DNA of 64,000 bases, taken from Pseudomonas sp. KUIN-1. GTDB taxonomy: Bacteria; Pseudomonadota; Gammaproteobacteria; Pseudomonadales; Pseudomonadaceae. The notes under the pieces are model-generated. The model was not told the origin of the DNA, made no database searches, and worked only from the letters and a program-made list of their open reading frames with translations. Where the stretch lies: assembly GCF_009176725.1 (NCBI RefSeq), contig NZ_AP020337.1:5091501-5155500 (forward strand), in the 5' to 3' direction. Below, piece by piece: positions 28,004 to 37,009 of this stretch. How positions within the stretch are numbered: the first letter of the stretch is position 1; each line of letters begins with the position of its first letter. A program made the position numbers and the translations under genes.

Positions 28004-28474
28004 ATGAAATTATTTTTCCTGCTGATCTGGTTTGCAATTTGCGCCGAACAGGATGCGCGTTGCAAGCAGATTTCCAACGGACTGACACTCGGCGCAGCAG
28101 CGCTGGCGATTATCTACCTGGCTTTGACCGGTATGACCTGGCTCGGCTCGCCTGCGCTGGAGGCCCTGCTGGCCGTGACCCTGGCATTGGCGCTGACATT
28201 GCCCGGTTACGCACTCGGCAAGTTGGGCGCCGCAGACGTCAAACTGATGACGGCGTTGGCGCTGGCCTCGAACAGTGCCTATCTGCTGTGTACGTTTATT
28301 GGCGCGGGTGTTGCCATGGCGACCTGGCTTATCGTCGCAAAGAGTGCCTGGCCCCCGACACAGCAATGGGTTGCGCAACGCTATCGGTATATGAACCCTG
28401 CGGCGCCAGACAAACATCCTTTTTCACCTTTTTTATTCGCCGGTTTACTCCTGAGCACGGCACTGCTCCACTAG
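28004..28474 (+). CDS. fppA: Type IVb prepilin peptidase FppA/TadV
   Basis: FppA cleaves the leaders of Flp pilin and TadE/F. The 156-residue membrane protein is a bare A24 peptidase without the methylase domain, as usual for TadV/CpaA. The two catalytic aspartates are Asp17 (AEQDARCKQISN) and Asp78. The second lies in GAADVKL, where the family norm is GxGD; the glycine before the aspartate is replaced by alanine. A GTG one codon earlier (28001) is an alternative start. It is divergent from tadF-pprA across a 74-base gap. Confidence 0.87.
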   Translation: MKLFFLLIWFAICAEQDARCKQISNGLTLGAAALAIIYLALTGMTWLGSPALEALLAVTLALALTLPGYALGKLGAADVKLMTALALASNSAYLLCTFIGAGVAMATWLIVAKSAWPPTQQWVAQRYRYMNPAAPDKHPFSPFLFAGLLLSTALLH

Positions 28475-28640
28475 TCGAATAACAGCGCGGGAAATTTTAA
28501 TGCTATGTACATAGTCAGAAAGTACGACTACGGTTAAGTCATGGCCATGACGTACTGTCACCAATACCCACACTGATCGAATAACGCCGAGTCATGTTTT
28601 GCTGAATGGACCGGGGCGCCGTCGACGGTCCCCTAACAGC

Positions 28641-29450
28641 ATGGAGTTGCCTGTGGATAACTACCCGCTCACGAAAGTTCTGGTGGTCGATGACCAGCCC
28701 CCTATCGTTGAAGAACTCTGCGAGTTTCTGGAGAGCAGCGGCTATGAGTGTGTGCGTTGCCATTCAAGCCTTGAGGCCATCGAGCATTTCAGCGCCGACA
28801 GCACCATCGGCATCGTACTCTGCGATCTGGAAATGCCCGGCATGAACGGCATCGAGATGGTCGAAGCGATGAAGATGGCTGGCGGCAAGACGCACCTGTT
28901 CGAGGCCATCATGCTGACCGGCCAGGCCGAGAAAAAAGACGTCATCAAGGCGCTTCGGGCCGGCATCGCCGATTACTATCAGAAGCCGGTCGATCTGGAA
29001 GAATTGCTCGAGGCTGTGCAGTTGCAAGTCCAGGCGCTGCACGAGCGGCAGAAAACCCGCCAGCAACTGGGCCTGCTCAACGAAAAGCTCCAGTTTCTGG
29101 CCGCCTCCATCGACGATCTTTATCAGAACCTGGACAGCGTCCAGAACAGGCCTCAAACCGAGCGCAAAATGCGTAACCGCCAAGAACGTGATGGGCAGCA
29201 ACGTGACGGGCAGATGCCGGTGGCACTGGCCAAGTTGTCACCCCGCCAGCTGGATGTGGCGCGCCTGGTCAGCACCGGACTGACCAATTACCAGATCGCC
29301 TGCGAACTGGGCATTACTGAAAACACTGTAAAACTCTATGTGTCGCAAGTGCTGCGCCTGACTCACATGCATAACCGCACACAATTGGCATTGGCATTTT
29401 CACCGGGCAAATCGGCAGAGCGGCAAAGGCAGAGCGAAAGCCAGGGCTGA
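28641..29450 (+). CDS. pprB: Response regulator PprB (REC plus LuxR-type HTH)
   Basis: The receiver domain (residues 1 to about 125) has the acidic pair in VVDDQ, phospho-acceptor Asp62 in LCDLEMPG, and the lysine of YYQKPVD. A linker rich in Gln and Arg follows, then a LuxR-type helix-turn-helix: LSPRQLDVARLVSTGLTNYQ and ELGITENTVKLYVSQV. The ATG at 28641 gives 269 residues. A GTG at 28653 sits 6 bases after GGAG and may be the real start, which would make the aspartate number 58. PprB in P. aeruginosa activates flp-tad and other adhesin genes, with PprA as the probable partner kinase. Confidence 0.87.
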   Translation: MELPVDNYPLTKVLVVDDQPPIVEELCEFLESSGYECVRCHSSLEAIEHFSADSTIGIVLCDLEMPGMNGIEMVEAMKMAGGKTHLFEAIMLTGQAEKKDVIKALRAGIADYYQKPVDLEELLEAVQLQVQALHERQKTRQQLGLLNEKLQFLAASIDDLYQNLDSVQNRPQTERKMRNRQERDGQQRDGQMPVALAKLSPRQLDVARLVSTGLTNYQIACELGITENTVKLYVSQVLRLTHMHNRTQLALAFSPGKSAERQRQSESQG

Positions 29451-29457
29451 ACGGGAG

Positions 29458-31113
29458 TCAGGCTTCGATCTCGTTCAATACGACGTGATAAGGCACATCG
29501 ACCAGCACCGAATGCACCCGATTGCGGCCCGCGTGCTTGGCGCAGTACAACGCCGTATCCGCCTGGGAGGCAAGGCTCAGGCTGTCGTCATGGGCACCGA
29601 GAGAAACCACCCCGGCACTGAAGGTGCAGAACAGATCGGCGGGCTGCGCCGGGTAATGGATCTCTGCAAAGCGATGGCGGATGTCATCCAGCACCCTGTG
29701 GGCGCTCTGGATGTCGGTGTCCGGCATGACAATGGCAAATTCCTCACCGCCGTAACGCCCGATGAAGTCGGTTTTGCGCAGGCGTTGCTTGAGAAACAGC
29801 GCAAGGCTCTTGATGACGCGGTCCCCCATCGGGTGGCCGTGGCTGTCGTTGACCTTCTTGAAGTGGTCGATATCGAGCATGGCAAAGCACAGCGGCTTGT
29901 CTTCACGTCGCGAACGAAAGCTGCAATCTTCCAGCAGTTGCAAAATATGCGTGTGATTGTAAAGCCCGGTCAGGCTGTCGCGGACCATGCGCGCCTTGAG
30001 GCTTCGCGCCCTGGCAGCACGGTTGCGCACCGTGGTGATCAGATGACGGGGTTTGATCGGTTTGGTCAGAAAATCGTCGCCGCCTTCGCTCATGGCATCG
30101 AGTTGCTTGTCCTGATCGTCTTCGGCCGACAGATAAATGATCGGCACGCTGACATAACGGTCGTTATGGCGAATGACCTTGGCCAGCTCCGTACCGGTAC
30201 ACCCCGGCATGTACATGTCGAGAATGATCAGGTCGGGCTGAAACTCGGCCAGTTCGGACATCGCCTGAATCGGGTCGAGCAACACCCGCGTGACGATTCC
30301 GGCGGCGTTGAGAACACGCTCGGTGTGCAGCGCCTGCGCGCGGGAATCGTCGATGATCAGCACTTTATAAGGCTCGTATTGAGCCACGCAGGTCAGCACT
30401 TCGATTTTTTCCAGCAGACTCGACGCTTCCAGCGCGCCGGTCAGAAACTCTTCGCCACCGGCCCTGACGGCGGCCAGGCGGGTGGGTGTATCGGTTTCAT
30501 TGAGGCTGAAAAACAACAGCGGGAGCTTCTGTTCCAGCCCTTCCTGAGCCTGAGAGGCCAGTTCAAGACCCTTGCCCGGCCCGCTGAAATCGACATCCAT
30601 GACAATCGCTGCCGGGTGCCGCTGTGCCATCGCCCGCTGAAACTCGGCGACATTGTGCAGCGACAGCGCCGCCAGCCCGAAAAACTCCAGCTGCTTGGCC
30701 AGGCGCTCGGCCCGCTCGTGATCCTGAAGCACTATATAGACGGGCTTGCGCAACGGTGGCAGCGTCGTCTGCTCGAAACGATCGCCGTGCCGCAGTCCGG
30801 TTCGGGAAAGGCGCTGCATCAGACGATTGAGATCCGTGATGACACGGCTGTTGAGACGACCGCGATTGGCTTCCACCGCATCGAGGGCCTGGCTGATCTC
30901 CTGCGCCAGAGCGCTGTGTTCTGCCTGCTCGAAACGCTCGGCGAAGCGCGAAAGACGCTGCGTGGACTCCTTGAGCTCGGCCATATCGCCGACCGACCAT
31001 TCGGCCTTTTGCAGACGCTGCCACGTCTCCAGAATCTGGCGCGCCTGGTGAATGACCCGTTGGGCAAAGTGATGCTTCAGGCGATCTCGGCTAGGGTCTT
31101 CGTGGTCGGTCAT
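29458..31113 (-). CDS. gcbA: Diguanylate cyclase response regulator GcbA (REC-REC-GGDEF)
   Basis: This 551-residue protein makes cyclic di-GMP. An N-terminal helical region (1-120) resembles a phosphotransfer-type bundle but was not proven to be one. REC1 (124-240) is degenerate. REC2 (249-365) is canonical: LIIDD, LDMYMPG and FLTKP. The GGDEF domain carries GGEEF at 455-459, and an inhibitory RxxD site (RKTD) is five residues upstream. The gene order with DUF2333, Nudix, YciH and speA matches PA4843 (gcbA) of P. aeruginosa, where GcbA promotes attachment. It is convergent with pprB, only 7 bases apart, which places a cyclic di-GMP enzyme beside the pilus regulator. Confidence 0.85.
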   Translation of the reverse strand: MTDHEDPSRDRLKHHFAQRVIHQARQILETWQRLQKAEWSVGDMAELKESTQRLSRFAERFEQAEHSALAQEISQALDAVEANRGRLNSRVITDLNRLMQRLSRTGLRHGDRFEQTTLPPLRKPVYIVLQDHERAERLAKQLEFFGLAALSLHNVAEFQRAMAQRHPAAIVMDVDFSGPGKGLELASQAQEGLEQKLPLLFFSLNETDTPTRLAAVRAGGEEFLTGALEASSLLEKIEVLTCVAQYEPYKVLIIDDSRAQALHTERVLNAAGIVTRVLLDPIQAMSELAEFQPDLIILDMYMPGCTGTELAKVIRHNDRYVSVPIIYLSAEDDQDKQLDAMSEGGDDFLTKPIKPRHLITTVRNRAARARSLKARMVRDSLTGLYNHTHILQLLEDCSFRSRREDKPLCFAMLDIDHFKKVNDSHGHPMGDRVIKSLALFLKQRLRKTDFIGRYGGEEFAIVMPDTDIQSAHRVLDDIRHRFAEIHYPAQPADLFCTFSAGVVSLGAHDDSLSLASQADTALYCAKHAGRNRVHSVLVDVPYHVVLNEIEA

Positions 31114-31377
31114 GGTCAGACTACTGTGGTTTTGCTGAGCGATACGGCTGATGGCGCTATGCTAGCACCTCCGTTACAACAGAACAGCGTCGTAAGTCAC
31201 TTATTTGACAACAATTTGATGGCGCATAGCCAGTATGCAAAATCAATCGATGCATAGACTGCGCCTATGATCGTTACAGTTCAAATATCAAGATAATGTC
31301 TGTCAGCCGCACCTTGAGGTAAGGTTGCGGTCGAACGCCTCGTGAAGCATTCAACTCAAGATCGAAAGGACCCTACC

Positions 31378-32457
31378 ATGCTGGATTGGAAGAACCGCGC
31401 AGGCAGCGCGGGTGCGCGCAGCGCTGACACTTCATCGACCAAACGCCGCGGTTACCTGGGTAACCTGTTCTATAGCCGTGCGCTGGGCGCCCTGATCTTG
31501 ATCTACCTGCTCGTCGCACTGGCAGTCGGCTGGTACTGGAGCAAGGAACCTGCGCTGTTCCCGGTACAACAGAATGCGCAAGCCGCCGCCGAGCGCGAAG
31601 GCAAACAGATGGTCATCGGCTACACGACGGTTGAAACGCTCAAGACCGTGGCGGGCACGTTGCTTAACAAGCCCGGTGGATACCTGTCCAACGACCGCAT
31701 GCCACCTGGCCTGTGGCTGGACAACATCCCGAGCTGGGAATACGGCGTGCTGGTGCAGGTGCGTGATCTGAGTCGTGCGCTGCGCAAGGATTTCGCCCGC
31801 TCCCAGTCGCAATCGGCTGAAGATGGCGATCTGGCCCGCGCCGAGCCGTTGTTCAACTTCAACAATCGCAGCTGGTTGCTGCCTTCCAGCGAGTCGCAGT
31901 ACGCCGAGGGGATCAACTCCCTGAGCCGCTACCAGGCACGCCTGTCCGATCCCAACCAGAAAGGCGCGCTGTTTTATGCCCGCGCCGACAACCTGAACAA
32001 CTGGCTGGGCGATGTCGGCACCCGCCTGGGTTCGCTGTCGCAACGCCTGTCGGCCAGCGTTGGCCGGGTCAAACTCAACAGCACGCTGAAAACCGAAGCC
32101 GCTGTGTCGGTCAAACCCGGTGAAGTACCGCAGGTCGACGAGGAAATCGTCGAAACGCCATGGCTGGAAATCGACAACGTGTTCTACGAAGCACGCGGTC
32201 AGGCTTGGGCGCTGTCGCACCTGCTGCGCGCCATCGAGGTTGATTTTGCCGATGTACTGGCGAAGAAGAACGCGACGGTCAGCGTGCGCCAGATCATTCG
32301 TGAGCTGGAAGCCTCGCAAGAGCCGATGTGGAGCCCGATGATTCTCAACGGCAGCCCGTTTGGCGTGTTCGCCAACCACTCGCTGGTCATGGCCAACTAC
32401 ATCTCGCGTGCCAACGCTGCGGTCATCGACCTGCGCCAATTGCTGAATCAGGGCTGA
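31378..32457 (+). CDS. DUF2333 family membrane-anchored protein
   Basis: This 359-residue protein has one N-terminal membrane anchor (residues 33-52, ALGALILIYLLVALAVGWYW) and a large helical periplasmic part. It matches the DUF2333 family of unknown function found in pseudomonads (ortholog of PA4842, by position). The ATG at 31378 follows GAAAGGA. An earlier in-frame start at 31342 would add 12 residues without support. The stop overlaps the next start by one base (TGATG). Confidence 0.88.
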   Translation: MLDWKNRAGSAGARSADTSSTKRRGYLGNLFYSRALGALILIYLLVALAVGWYWSKEPALFPVQQNAQAAAEREGKQMVIGYTTVETLKTVAGTLLNKPGGYLSNDRMPPGLWLDNIPSWEYGVLVQVRDLSRALRKDFARSQSQSAEDGDLARAEPLFNFNNRSWLLPSSESQYAEGINSLSRYQARLSDPNQKGALFYARADNLNNWLGDVGTRLGSLSQRLSASVGRVKLNSTLKTEAAVSVKPGEVPQVDEEIVETPWLEIDNVFYEARGQAWALSHLLRAIEVDFADVLAKKNATVSVRQIIRELEASQEPMWSPMILNGSPFGVFANHSLVMANYISRANAAVIDLRQLLNQG

Positions 32458-33002
32458 TGTCCATACCTGCCAACGAGGCCGCGCACCGCGCCGCCTCGGA
32501 TGCCGAGCAGATCGCCTGGGTCGACGAACAGGATCGACTGCTCGGTTCGCTGGTCCGCGCTGACCTGCGTGAACGCGGACTGATCGGACGCGGCACTTAT
32601 ATCCTGCTGTTCAACAGTCTCGGTGAGCTGTGCGTGCATCGGCGCACCTTGAGCAAGGCGATCTATCCCGGCTATTGGGACGTAGCCGCAGGCGGGATGG
32701 TCCAGGCCGATGAAAGCTACGCAGCCTCTGCCGCGCGCGAGCTGGAAGAAGAGCTGGGGGTCAGTGGCGTACCGCTGCAGGCCCACGAACAGTTTTTCTT
32801 CGATCAGCCGGGCAACCGGCTCTGGTGTGCAGTGTTTTCAGCCGTATGGGACGGACCTTTGAAACTGCAACCTGAAGAGGTCCTGGAGGCGCGCTTCATG
32901 CCCATCGCCGAAGTTCTGCAACAGGCTGAGCATAATCCCTGGTGCCCCGACTCCCTGGCGGCACTGAAACGCTACCTTAAGCAGATAGAGAACGAGCAGT
33001 AA
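32457..33002 (+). CDS. Nudix hydrolase
   Basis: This 181-residue Nudix enzyme hydrolyses a nucleoside diphosphate linked to another group; the substrate is unknown. The Nudix box GGMVQADESY...ARELEEELGV matches Gx5Ex7REUxEExGU completely. The N-terminal part EQIAWVDEQDRLLGSLVRADLRERGLIGRG and the context resemble the YfcD subfamily. The start overlaps the DUF2333 stop, so the two are translated together. Confidence 0.92.
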   Translation: MSIPANEAAHRAASDAEQIAWVDEQDRLLGSLVRADLRERGLIGRGTYILLFNSLGELCVHRRTLSKAIYPGYWDVAAGGMVQADESYAASAARELEEELGVSGVPLQAHEQFFFDQPGNRLWCAVFSAVWDGPLKLQPEEVLEARFMPIAEVLQQAEHNPWCPDSLAALKRYLKQIENEQ

Positions 33003-33190
33003 GCGAGTGTTCAGCAATTGGCACATCCAGCCCCTTAGCAACCGGCCGGTTTGCCGTTACACTGCGCGACCTTTTCAAACTGGATCGGTCCTGCCGTTTC
33101 AGTAGCGCTGCCCCTGCCAGAGTGGGGCTTCGCGGTCGATAACTCGTACGAGTCCGACCCATCTTCAGTCCTCAACAAGAGGATGTTTGC

Positions 33191-33562
33191 GTGGCTAAAA
33201 AAGCCGCTTCTCTCGCCGCCCTGGGTGGCCTGGTATTTTCAACCGACGCTGGGCGCCACTGCCCCGATTGTCGTCAACCCGTTGCCGAGTGCACCTGCAA
33301 ACAGACGGCCATCCCCGAAGGTGACGGCATTGCCCGTGTACGTCGTGAAAGCAAGGGCCGGGGCGGCAAGACCGTCACCACCATTAGCGGCGTCCCGCTG
33401 GCCGAAGAACCGCTCAAAGAGTTGGCCAAGGCTCTCAAGCAACGCTGCGGCACAGGCGGATCGCTCAAGGAAGGCGTGATCGAGATTCAGGGCGATCACG
33501 TCGAACTGCTGTTGGCAGAGCTGATCAAAAAAGGCTTCAAGGCTAAAAAGTCCGGCGGCTGA
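33191..33562 (+). CDS. yciH: SUI1/YciH family translation factor
   Basis: This 123-residue protein is the bacterial relative of eukaryotic initiation factor eIF1. The N-terminal cysteine cluster CPDCRQPVAECTC suggests a small metal site. The SUI1 core contains RRESKGRGGKTVTTISGVPL and KQRCGTGGSLKEGVIEIQGDH. The start is GTG at 33191, with AGAGGA upstream. E. coli YciH is thought to influence initiation fidelity. It follows the Nudix gene and precedes speA. Confidence 0.93.
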   Translation: MAKKAASLAALGGLVFSTDAGRHCPDCRQPVAECTCKQTAIPEGDGIARVRRESKGRGGKTVTTISGVPLAEEPLKELAKALKQRCGTGGSLKEGVIEIQGDHVELLLAELIKKGFKAKKSGG

Positions 33563-33650
33563 ACCCGCGAATCAAATCGTCATTTCCACCCATTACAATG
33601 CGCGCAGTCAGCTTCAGGCTGGCGCAACGACTTATTTATAGGGGACTTCG

Positions 33651-35564
33651 ATGTCCGTAAGACGCACACGTAAAGACGATGGCAGCCAATGGACCGTTGC
33701 GGACAGCCGCAGCGTTTACGGCATTCGCCATTGGGGCGCGGGTTATTTTGCTATCAACGAAGCGGGACGCGTTGAAGTCCGTCCCAACGGGCCGGACAGC
33801 TCGCCCATCGATCTTTACGAACAGGTCGACAATTTGCGCAAGAGCGGCCTGTCGCTGCCCTTGCTGGTGCGCTTCCCCGACATTCTGCAGGACCGTGTGC
33901 GTCAGCTGACCGGCGCGTTCGACAGCAACATCGCGCGCCTGGAATACCAGAGCAAGTACACCGCGCTGTACCCGATCAAGGTCAACCAGCAGGAAGCGGT
34001 GGTGGAAAACATCATCGCCACGCAGAACGTCTCCATCGGCCTGGAAGCGGGCTCCAAGCCTGAGCTGATGGCGGTGCTGGCACTGGCGCCCAAAGGCGGC
34101 ACCATCGTCTGCAACGGTTACAAGGACCGTGAGTTCATCCGTCTGGCGCTGATGGGCCAGAAGCTGGGCCACAACGTGTTCATCGTCATCGAGAAAGAGT
34201 CCGAAGTCGAACTGGTGATCGAAGAAGCCGCCGAACTGAAGGTCGCTCCCCAGGTTGGCCTGCGCGTACGCCTCTCCTCCCTGGCGTCGAGCAAATGGGC
34301 GGATACCGGTGGCGAGAAATCCAAGTTCGGTCTGTCGGCTGCGCAGTTGCTGTCGGTGGTCGAGCGTTTCCGCAAGGCCGGCCTGGATCAGGGCATTCGC
34401 CTGCTGCACTTCCACATGGGCTCGCAGATCGCCAACCTGGCCGACTATCAGCACGGTTTCAAGGAGGCGATCCGTTACTACGGCGAACTGCGCAAGCTCG
34501 GCCTGCCGGTGGATTACATCGATGTCGGGGGTGGTCTGGGGGTCGATTACGACGGTACGCACTCGCGCAACGCCAGCTCGATCAACTACGACATGGACGA
34601 CTATGCAGGCGTCGTGGTCGGCATGCTCAAGGAATTCTGCGACGCGCAAAGCCTGCCGCACCCGCATATCTTCTCGGAAAGCGGCCGCTCGCTGACCGCC
34701 CACCACGCCATGCTGGTGGTGCAGGTGACCGACGTCGAAAAACACAACGACGAAGTCCCGGAAATCGCCGACAAGGCCAGCCTGCCGGAAACCGTGCAAT
34801 GGCTGGTCGACCTGCTGGGCCCGACTGACATCGAGATGGTCACCGAAACCTACTGGCGCGCCACGCACTACATGAGCGACATCGCGGCCCAGTACGCCGA
34901 TGGCAAGATCAGCCTGTCGGAAAAAGCGCTGGGCGAGCAATGCTACTTCGCCGTCTGCCGTCGCCTGTACAACTCGCTGAAAGCCCGTCAACGCTCGCAT
35001 CGTCAGGTGCTGGACGAGCTCAACGACAAGCTGGCCGACAAGTACATCTGCAACTTCTCGGTGTTCCAGAGCCTGCCGGACACCTGGGCCATTGGCCAGG
35101 TGCTGCCGATTCTGCCCCTGCACCGCCTGAATGAAGAGCCGGTGCGCCGCGCCGTGCTGCAGGACCTGACCTGCGATTCGGACGGCAAGATCAAGCAGTA
35201 CGTCGACGAGCAGAGCATCGAGACCAGCATGCCGGTGCATTCGCTGAACGAAGGCGAAGACTATCTGCTGGGGATCTTCCTGGTGGGTGCCTACCAGGAA
35301 ATTCTCGGCGACATGCACAACCTGTTCGGTGATACCGATTCGGTGAACATCTACCAGAACCCGGACGGCAGCGTTTACCACGCAGGCATCGAAACCCACG
35401 ACACCATCGAAGACATGCTGCGCTACGTGCACCTGTCGCCGGAAGAACTGATGACCCATTACCGGGACAAGGTCGCCAGCGCCAAGATCACCCCACGCGA
35501 GCGCACCTACTTCCTCGATGCCTTGCGCCTGGGGCTGACCCGCTCGTCGTACCTGTCGTCCTGA
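33651..35564 (+). CDS. speA: Biosynthetic arginine decarboxylase
   Basis: SpeA converts arginine to agmatine, the first step of one putrescine route, using pyridoxal phosphate. The 637-residue protein is of family length. It shows YPIKVNQQEAVVENI, with the cofactor lysine, then LRVRLSS, HFHMGSQIAN, VDYIDVGGGLGVDYDGT and the C-terminal SLNEGEDYLLGIFLVGAYQEILGD. ATG 33651 follows AGGGGA. The gene ends before an intergenic repeat. Confidence 0.97.
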   Translation: MSVRRTRKDDGSQWTVADSRSVYGIRHWGAGYFAINEAGRVEVRPNGPDSSPIDLYEQVDNLRKSGLSLPLLVRFPDILQDRVRQLTGAFDSNIARLEYQSKYTALYPIKVNQQEAVVENIIATQNVSIGLEAGSKPELMAVLALAPKGGTIVCNGYKDREFIRLALMGQKLGHNVFIVIEKESEVELVIEEAAELKVAPQVGLRVRLSSLASSKWADTGGEKSKFGLSAAQLLSVVERFRKAGLDQGIRLLHFHMGSQIANLADYQHGFKEAIRYYGELRKLGLPVDYIDVGGGLGVDYDGTHSRNASSINYDMDDYAGVVVGMLKEFCDAQSLPHPHIFSESGRSLTAHHAMLVVQVTDVEKHNDEVPEIADKASLPETVQWLVDLLGPTDIEMVTETYWRATHYMSDIAAQYADGKISLSEKALGEQCYFAVCRRLYNSLKARQRSHRQVLDELNDKLADKYICNFSVFQSLPDTWAIGQVLPILPLHRLNEEPVRRAVLQDLTCDSDGKIKQYVDEQSIETSMPVHSLNEGEDYLLGIFLVGAYQEILGDMHNLFGDTDSVNIYQNPDGSVYHAGIETHDTIEDMLRYVHLSPEELMTHYRDKVASAKITPRERTYFLDALRLGLTRSSYLSS

Positions 35565-35592
35565 TCGTTGCGCGGAGCCAGATCTAACTGCT

Positions 35593-35640
35593 TATCGTGC
35601 CAATGCTGCGCATTGGCATGCAGTTCGTGACGCGGAGCGT
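35593..35640 (-). repeat. Two-hairpin intergenic repeat, copy 4 (inverted)
   Basis: This copy begins 29 bases after the speA stop. It reads TATCGTGCCAATGC, then GCATTGGCATGC and a final CGTGACGCGGAGCG. It is the inverted form of copy 1, with the TGCCAA-type stem. Confidence 0.75.
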
Positions 35641-35819
35641 GAGGAACGAGAGGTGCCCGTAACCACCGCCCCCCATGCTCCGCACTCATACAGCCCCCAC
35701 TCGATGTAATCCCCCGCCAACACTTGCTGTAGGCAACGTCCTGTTCTACCTGCAGACCTCTACCCTGCCCGGCTTCTGCGCGAGAATCCGCGGTCGCATT
35801 CCCGGTAGAGAAGCCCTCC

Positions 35820-36929
35820 ATGCCCGACCCCGCCAGCGCGCCATTCCTTCATCTGGAGATTGCCCGCCTGCAGCGCCGTTTCAGCGTCGTATCGTTCAGC
35901 GCAACCGAAGCGATCAGCCAGCCGTATGCCATCGAGCTGGAAATCCTCGGCGACGGCTTCGATCTGGACCTGACCAGCCTGATGTACAAACCTGCCTGGC
36001 TGAGCTGCGGTAGCGAGCCCGGATTTCATGGGCAAGGCTTTCACGGTCAGATTCACGGCGCGACCCGCAAGCATTACCACCCCGGCCCGGCCTGCTACAC
36101 GCTGCTGATGGGACCTCGACTGGCCTGCCTCGGGCTACGCCACCACTCACGTATCTTTCAGCACATGACCGCCACGCGGATCATCGCCCAGGTGCTGGAA
36201 GAACATGGTTTGCAGCACTGCTTCCGCTTTGCCCCGCAGACGCAATGCAGCGAGCGCGAAAGCTGCGTGCAGTACCAGGAATCCGACCTGCAACTGGTCC
36301 AGCGGCTGTGTGCAGAAGAAGGCATTCACTACCATTTCGTCCACTCCCGTCGCCGCCACGAGTTGGTCTTTGGTGCCATCCACCGGGAAGCCGGATTCAA
36401 AACACCTGTCCCGGCACCGCGCCCCGCCATTGCGCCACTGCAGCGTGGCTGGATCAGCGGGCGCGACGGCGAACCGGCCAGGACCGATGCGTCAGGCCGG
36501 GTGCATGTTCGCCTCGAATGGGAGTGGCAACGCCCCGAGGGCCCCGACGCCGGCTGTTGGCTGCATCTGGCTGCGGGGCTGGACATCGAATGTCGGGGTG
36601 GCATGGCAGTGATTGTGAGCTTTTGCGCAGACGATACCCGCCCGCCGCAGATTACCGGCTGTTTGTCAGCGCTGGCAGACAAAGATGGTCGCAGGAATGA
36701 TCAAGCACGTGCCGATAACGTTGAGATGCACCTCGACTGGCAGGTGATCACCGGGCCAGACCGACAACTGCAACTGGCGGACGGGACCCGCCTGGAACTG
36801 GCTGAAGGCAGCACACTGACAGTCGATGCCGGAGCGAGCACGGTACAGATCGACGACAGTGGCCTCACGTTGAGCAGCCCGCGCGTCAGCTTTGCCAGCC
36901 CATCGAGTGATCCGCGCAGCAGTGAATGA
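35820..36929 (+). CDS. Compact VgrG-like spike protein
   Basis: VgrG trimers form the tip of type VI secretion and related contractile machines. This 369-residue version begins with a gp27-like part (residues 1 to about 195; typical blocks are CVQYQESDLQLVQRLCAEEGIHYHF and HELVF). It then goes after only about 35 residues to the gp5-like OB fold (GEPARTDASGRVHVRLEWEW...PPQITGCL). Usual VgrGs have about 150 more residues between these two parts. A short beta-rich tail (LQLADGTRLELAEGSTLTVDAG) replaces the long needle. The frame is intact, so this is a domain loss, not a frameshift. No other type VI genes are in the window. Confidence 0.8.
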   Translation: MPDPASAPFLHLEIARLQRRFSVVSFSATEAISQPYAIELEILGDGFDLDLTSLMYKPAWLSCGSEPGFHGQGFHGQIHGATRKHYHPGPACYTLLMGPRLACLGLRHHSRIFQHMTATRIIAQVLEEHGLQHCFRFAPQTQCSERESCVQYQESDLQLVQRLCAEEGIHYHFVHSRRRHELVFGAIHREAGFKTPVPAPRPAIAPLQRGWISGRDGEPARTDASGRVHVRLEWEWQRPEGPDAGCWLHLAAGLDIECRGGMAVIVSFCADDTRPPQITGCLSALADKDGRRNDQARADNVEMHLDWQVITGPDRQLQLADGTRLELAEGSTLTVDAGASTVQIDDSGLTLSSPRVSFASPSSDPRSSE

Positions 36930-37009
36930 CGTAGCAGCAACTGTGCGGCACTGGGACGAAGCGTGACGGTCTCAGGCATATCCGACTTACCTTCCAGAGC
37001 CCCTCCGCT

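Noticed and set aside
24704..31113. Phage defence or toxin island in the block of regulators
   Set aside because: All genes match the PprAB/Tad locus and GcbA. There is no nuclease, reverse transcriptase or toxin domain.
29485..31257. A 590-codon open frame on the plus strand
   Set aside because: It is antisense to gcbA. It lacks a ribosome site and has no recognisable domain.
35820..36929. Frameshifted or truncated pseudogene of a full VgrG
   Set aside because: The gp27-like, OB-fold and tail parts are joined in one clean frame without internal stops. A domain loss fits better than decay.
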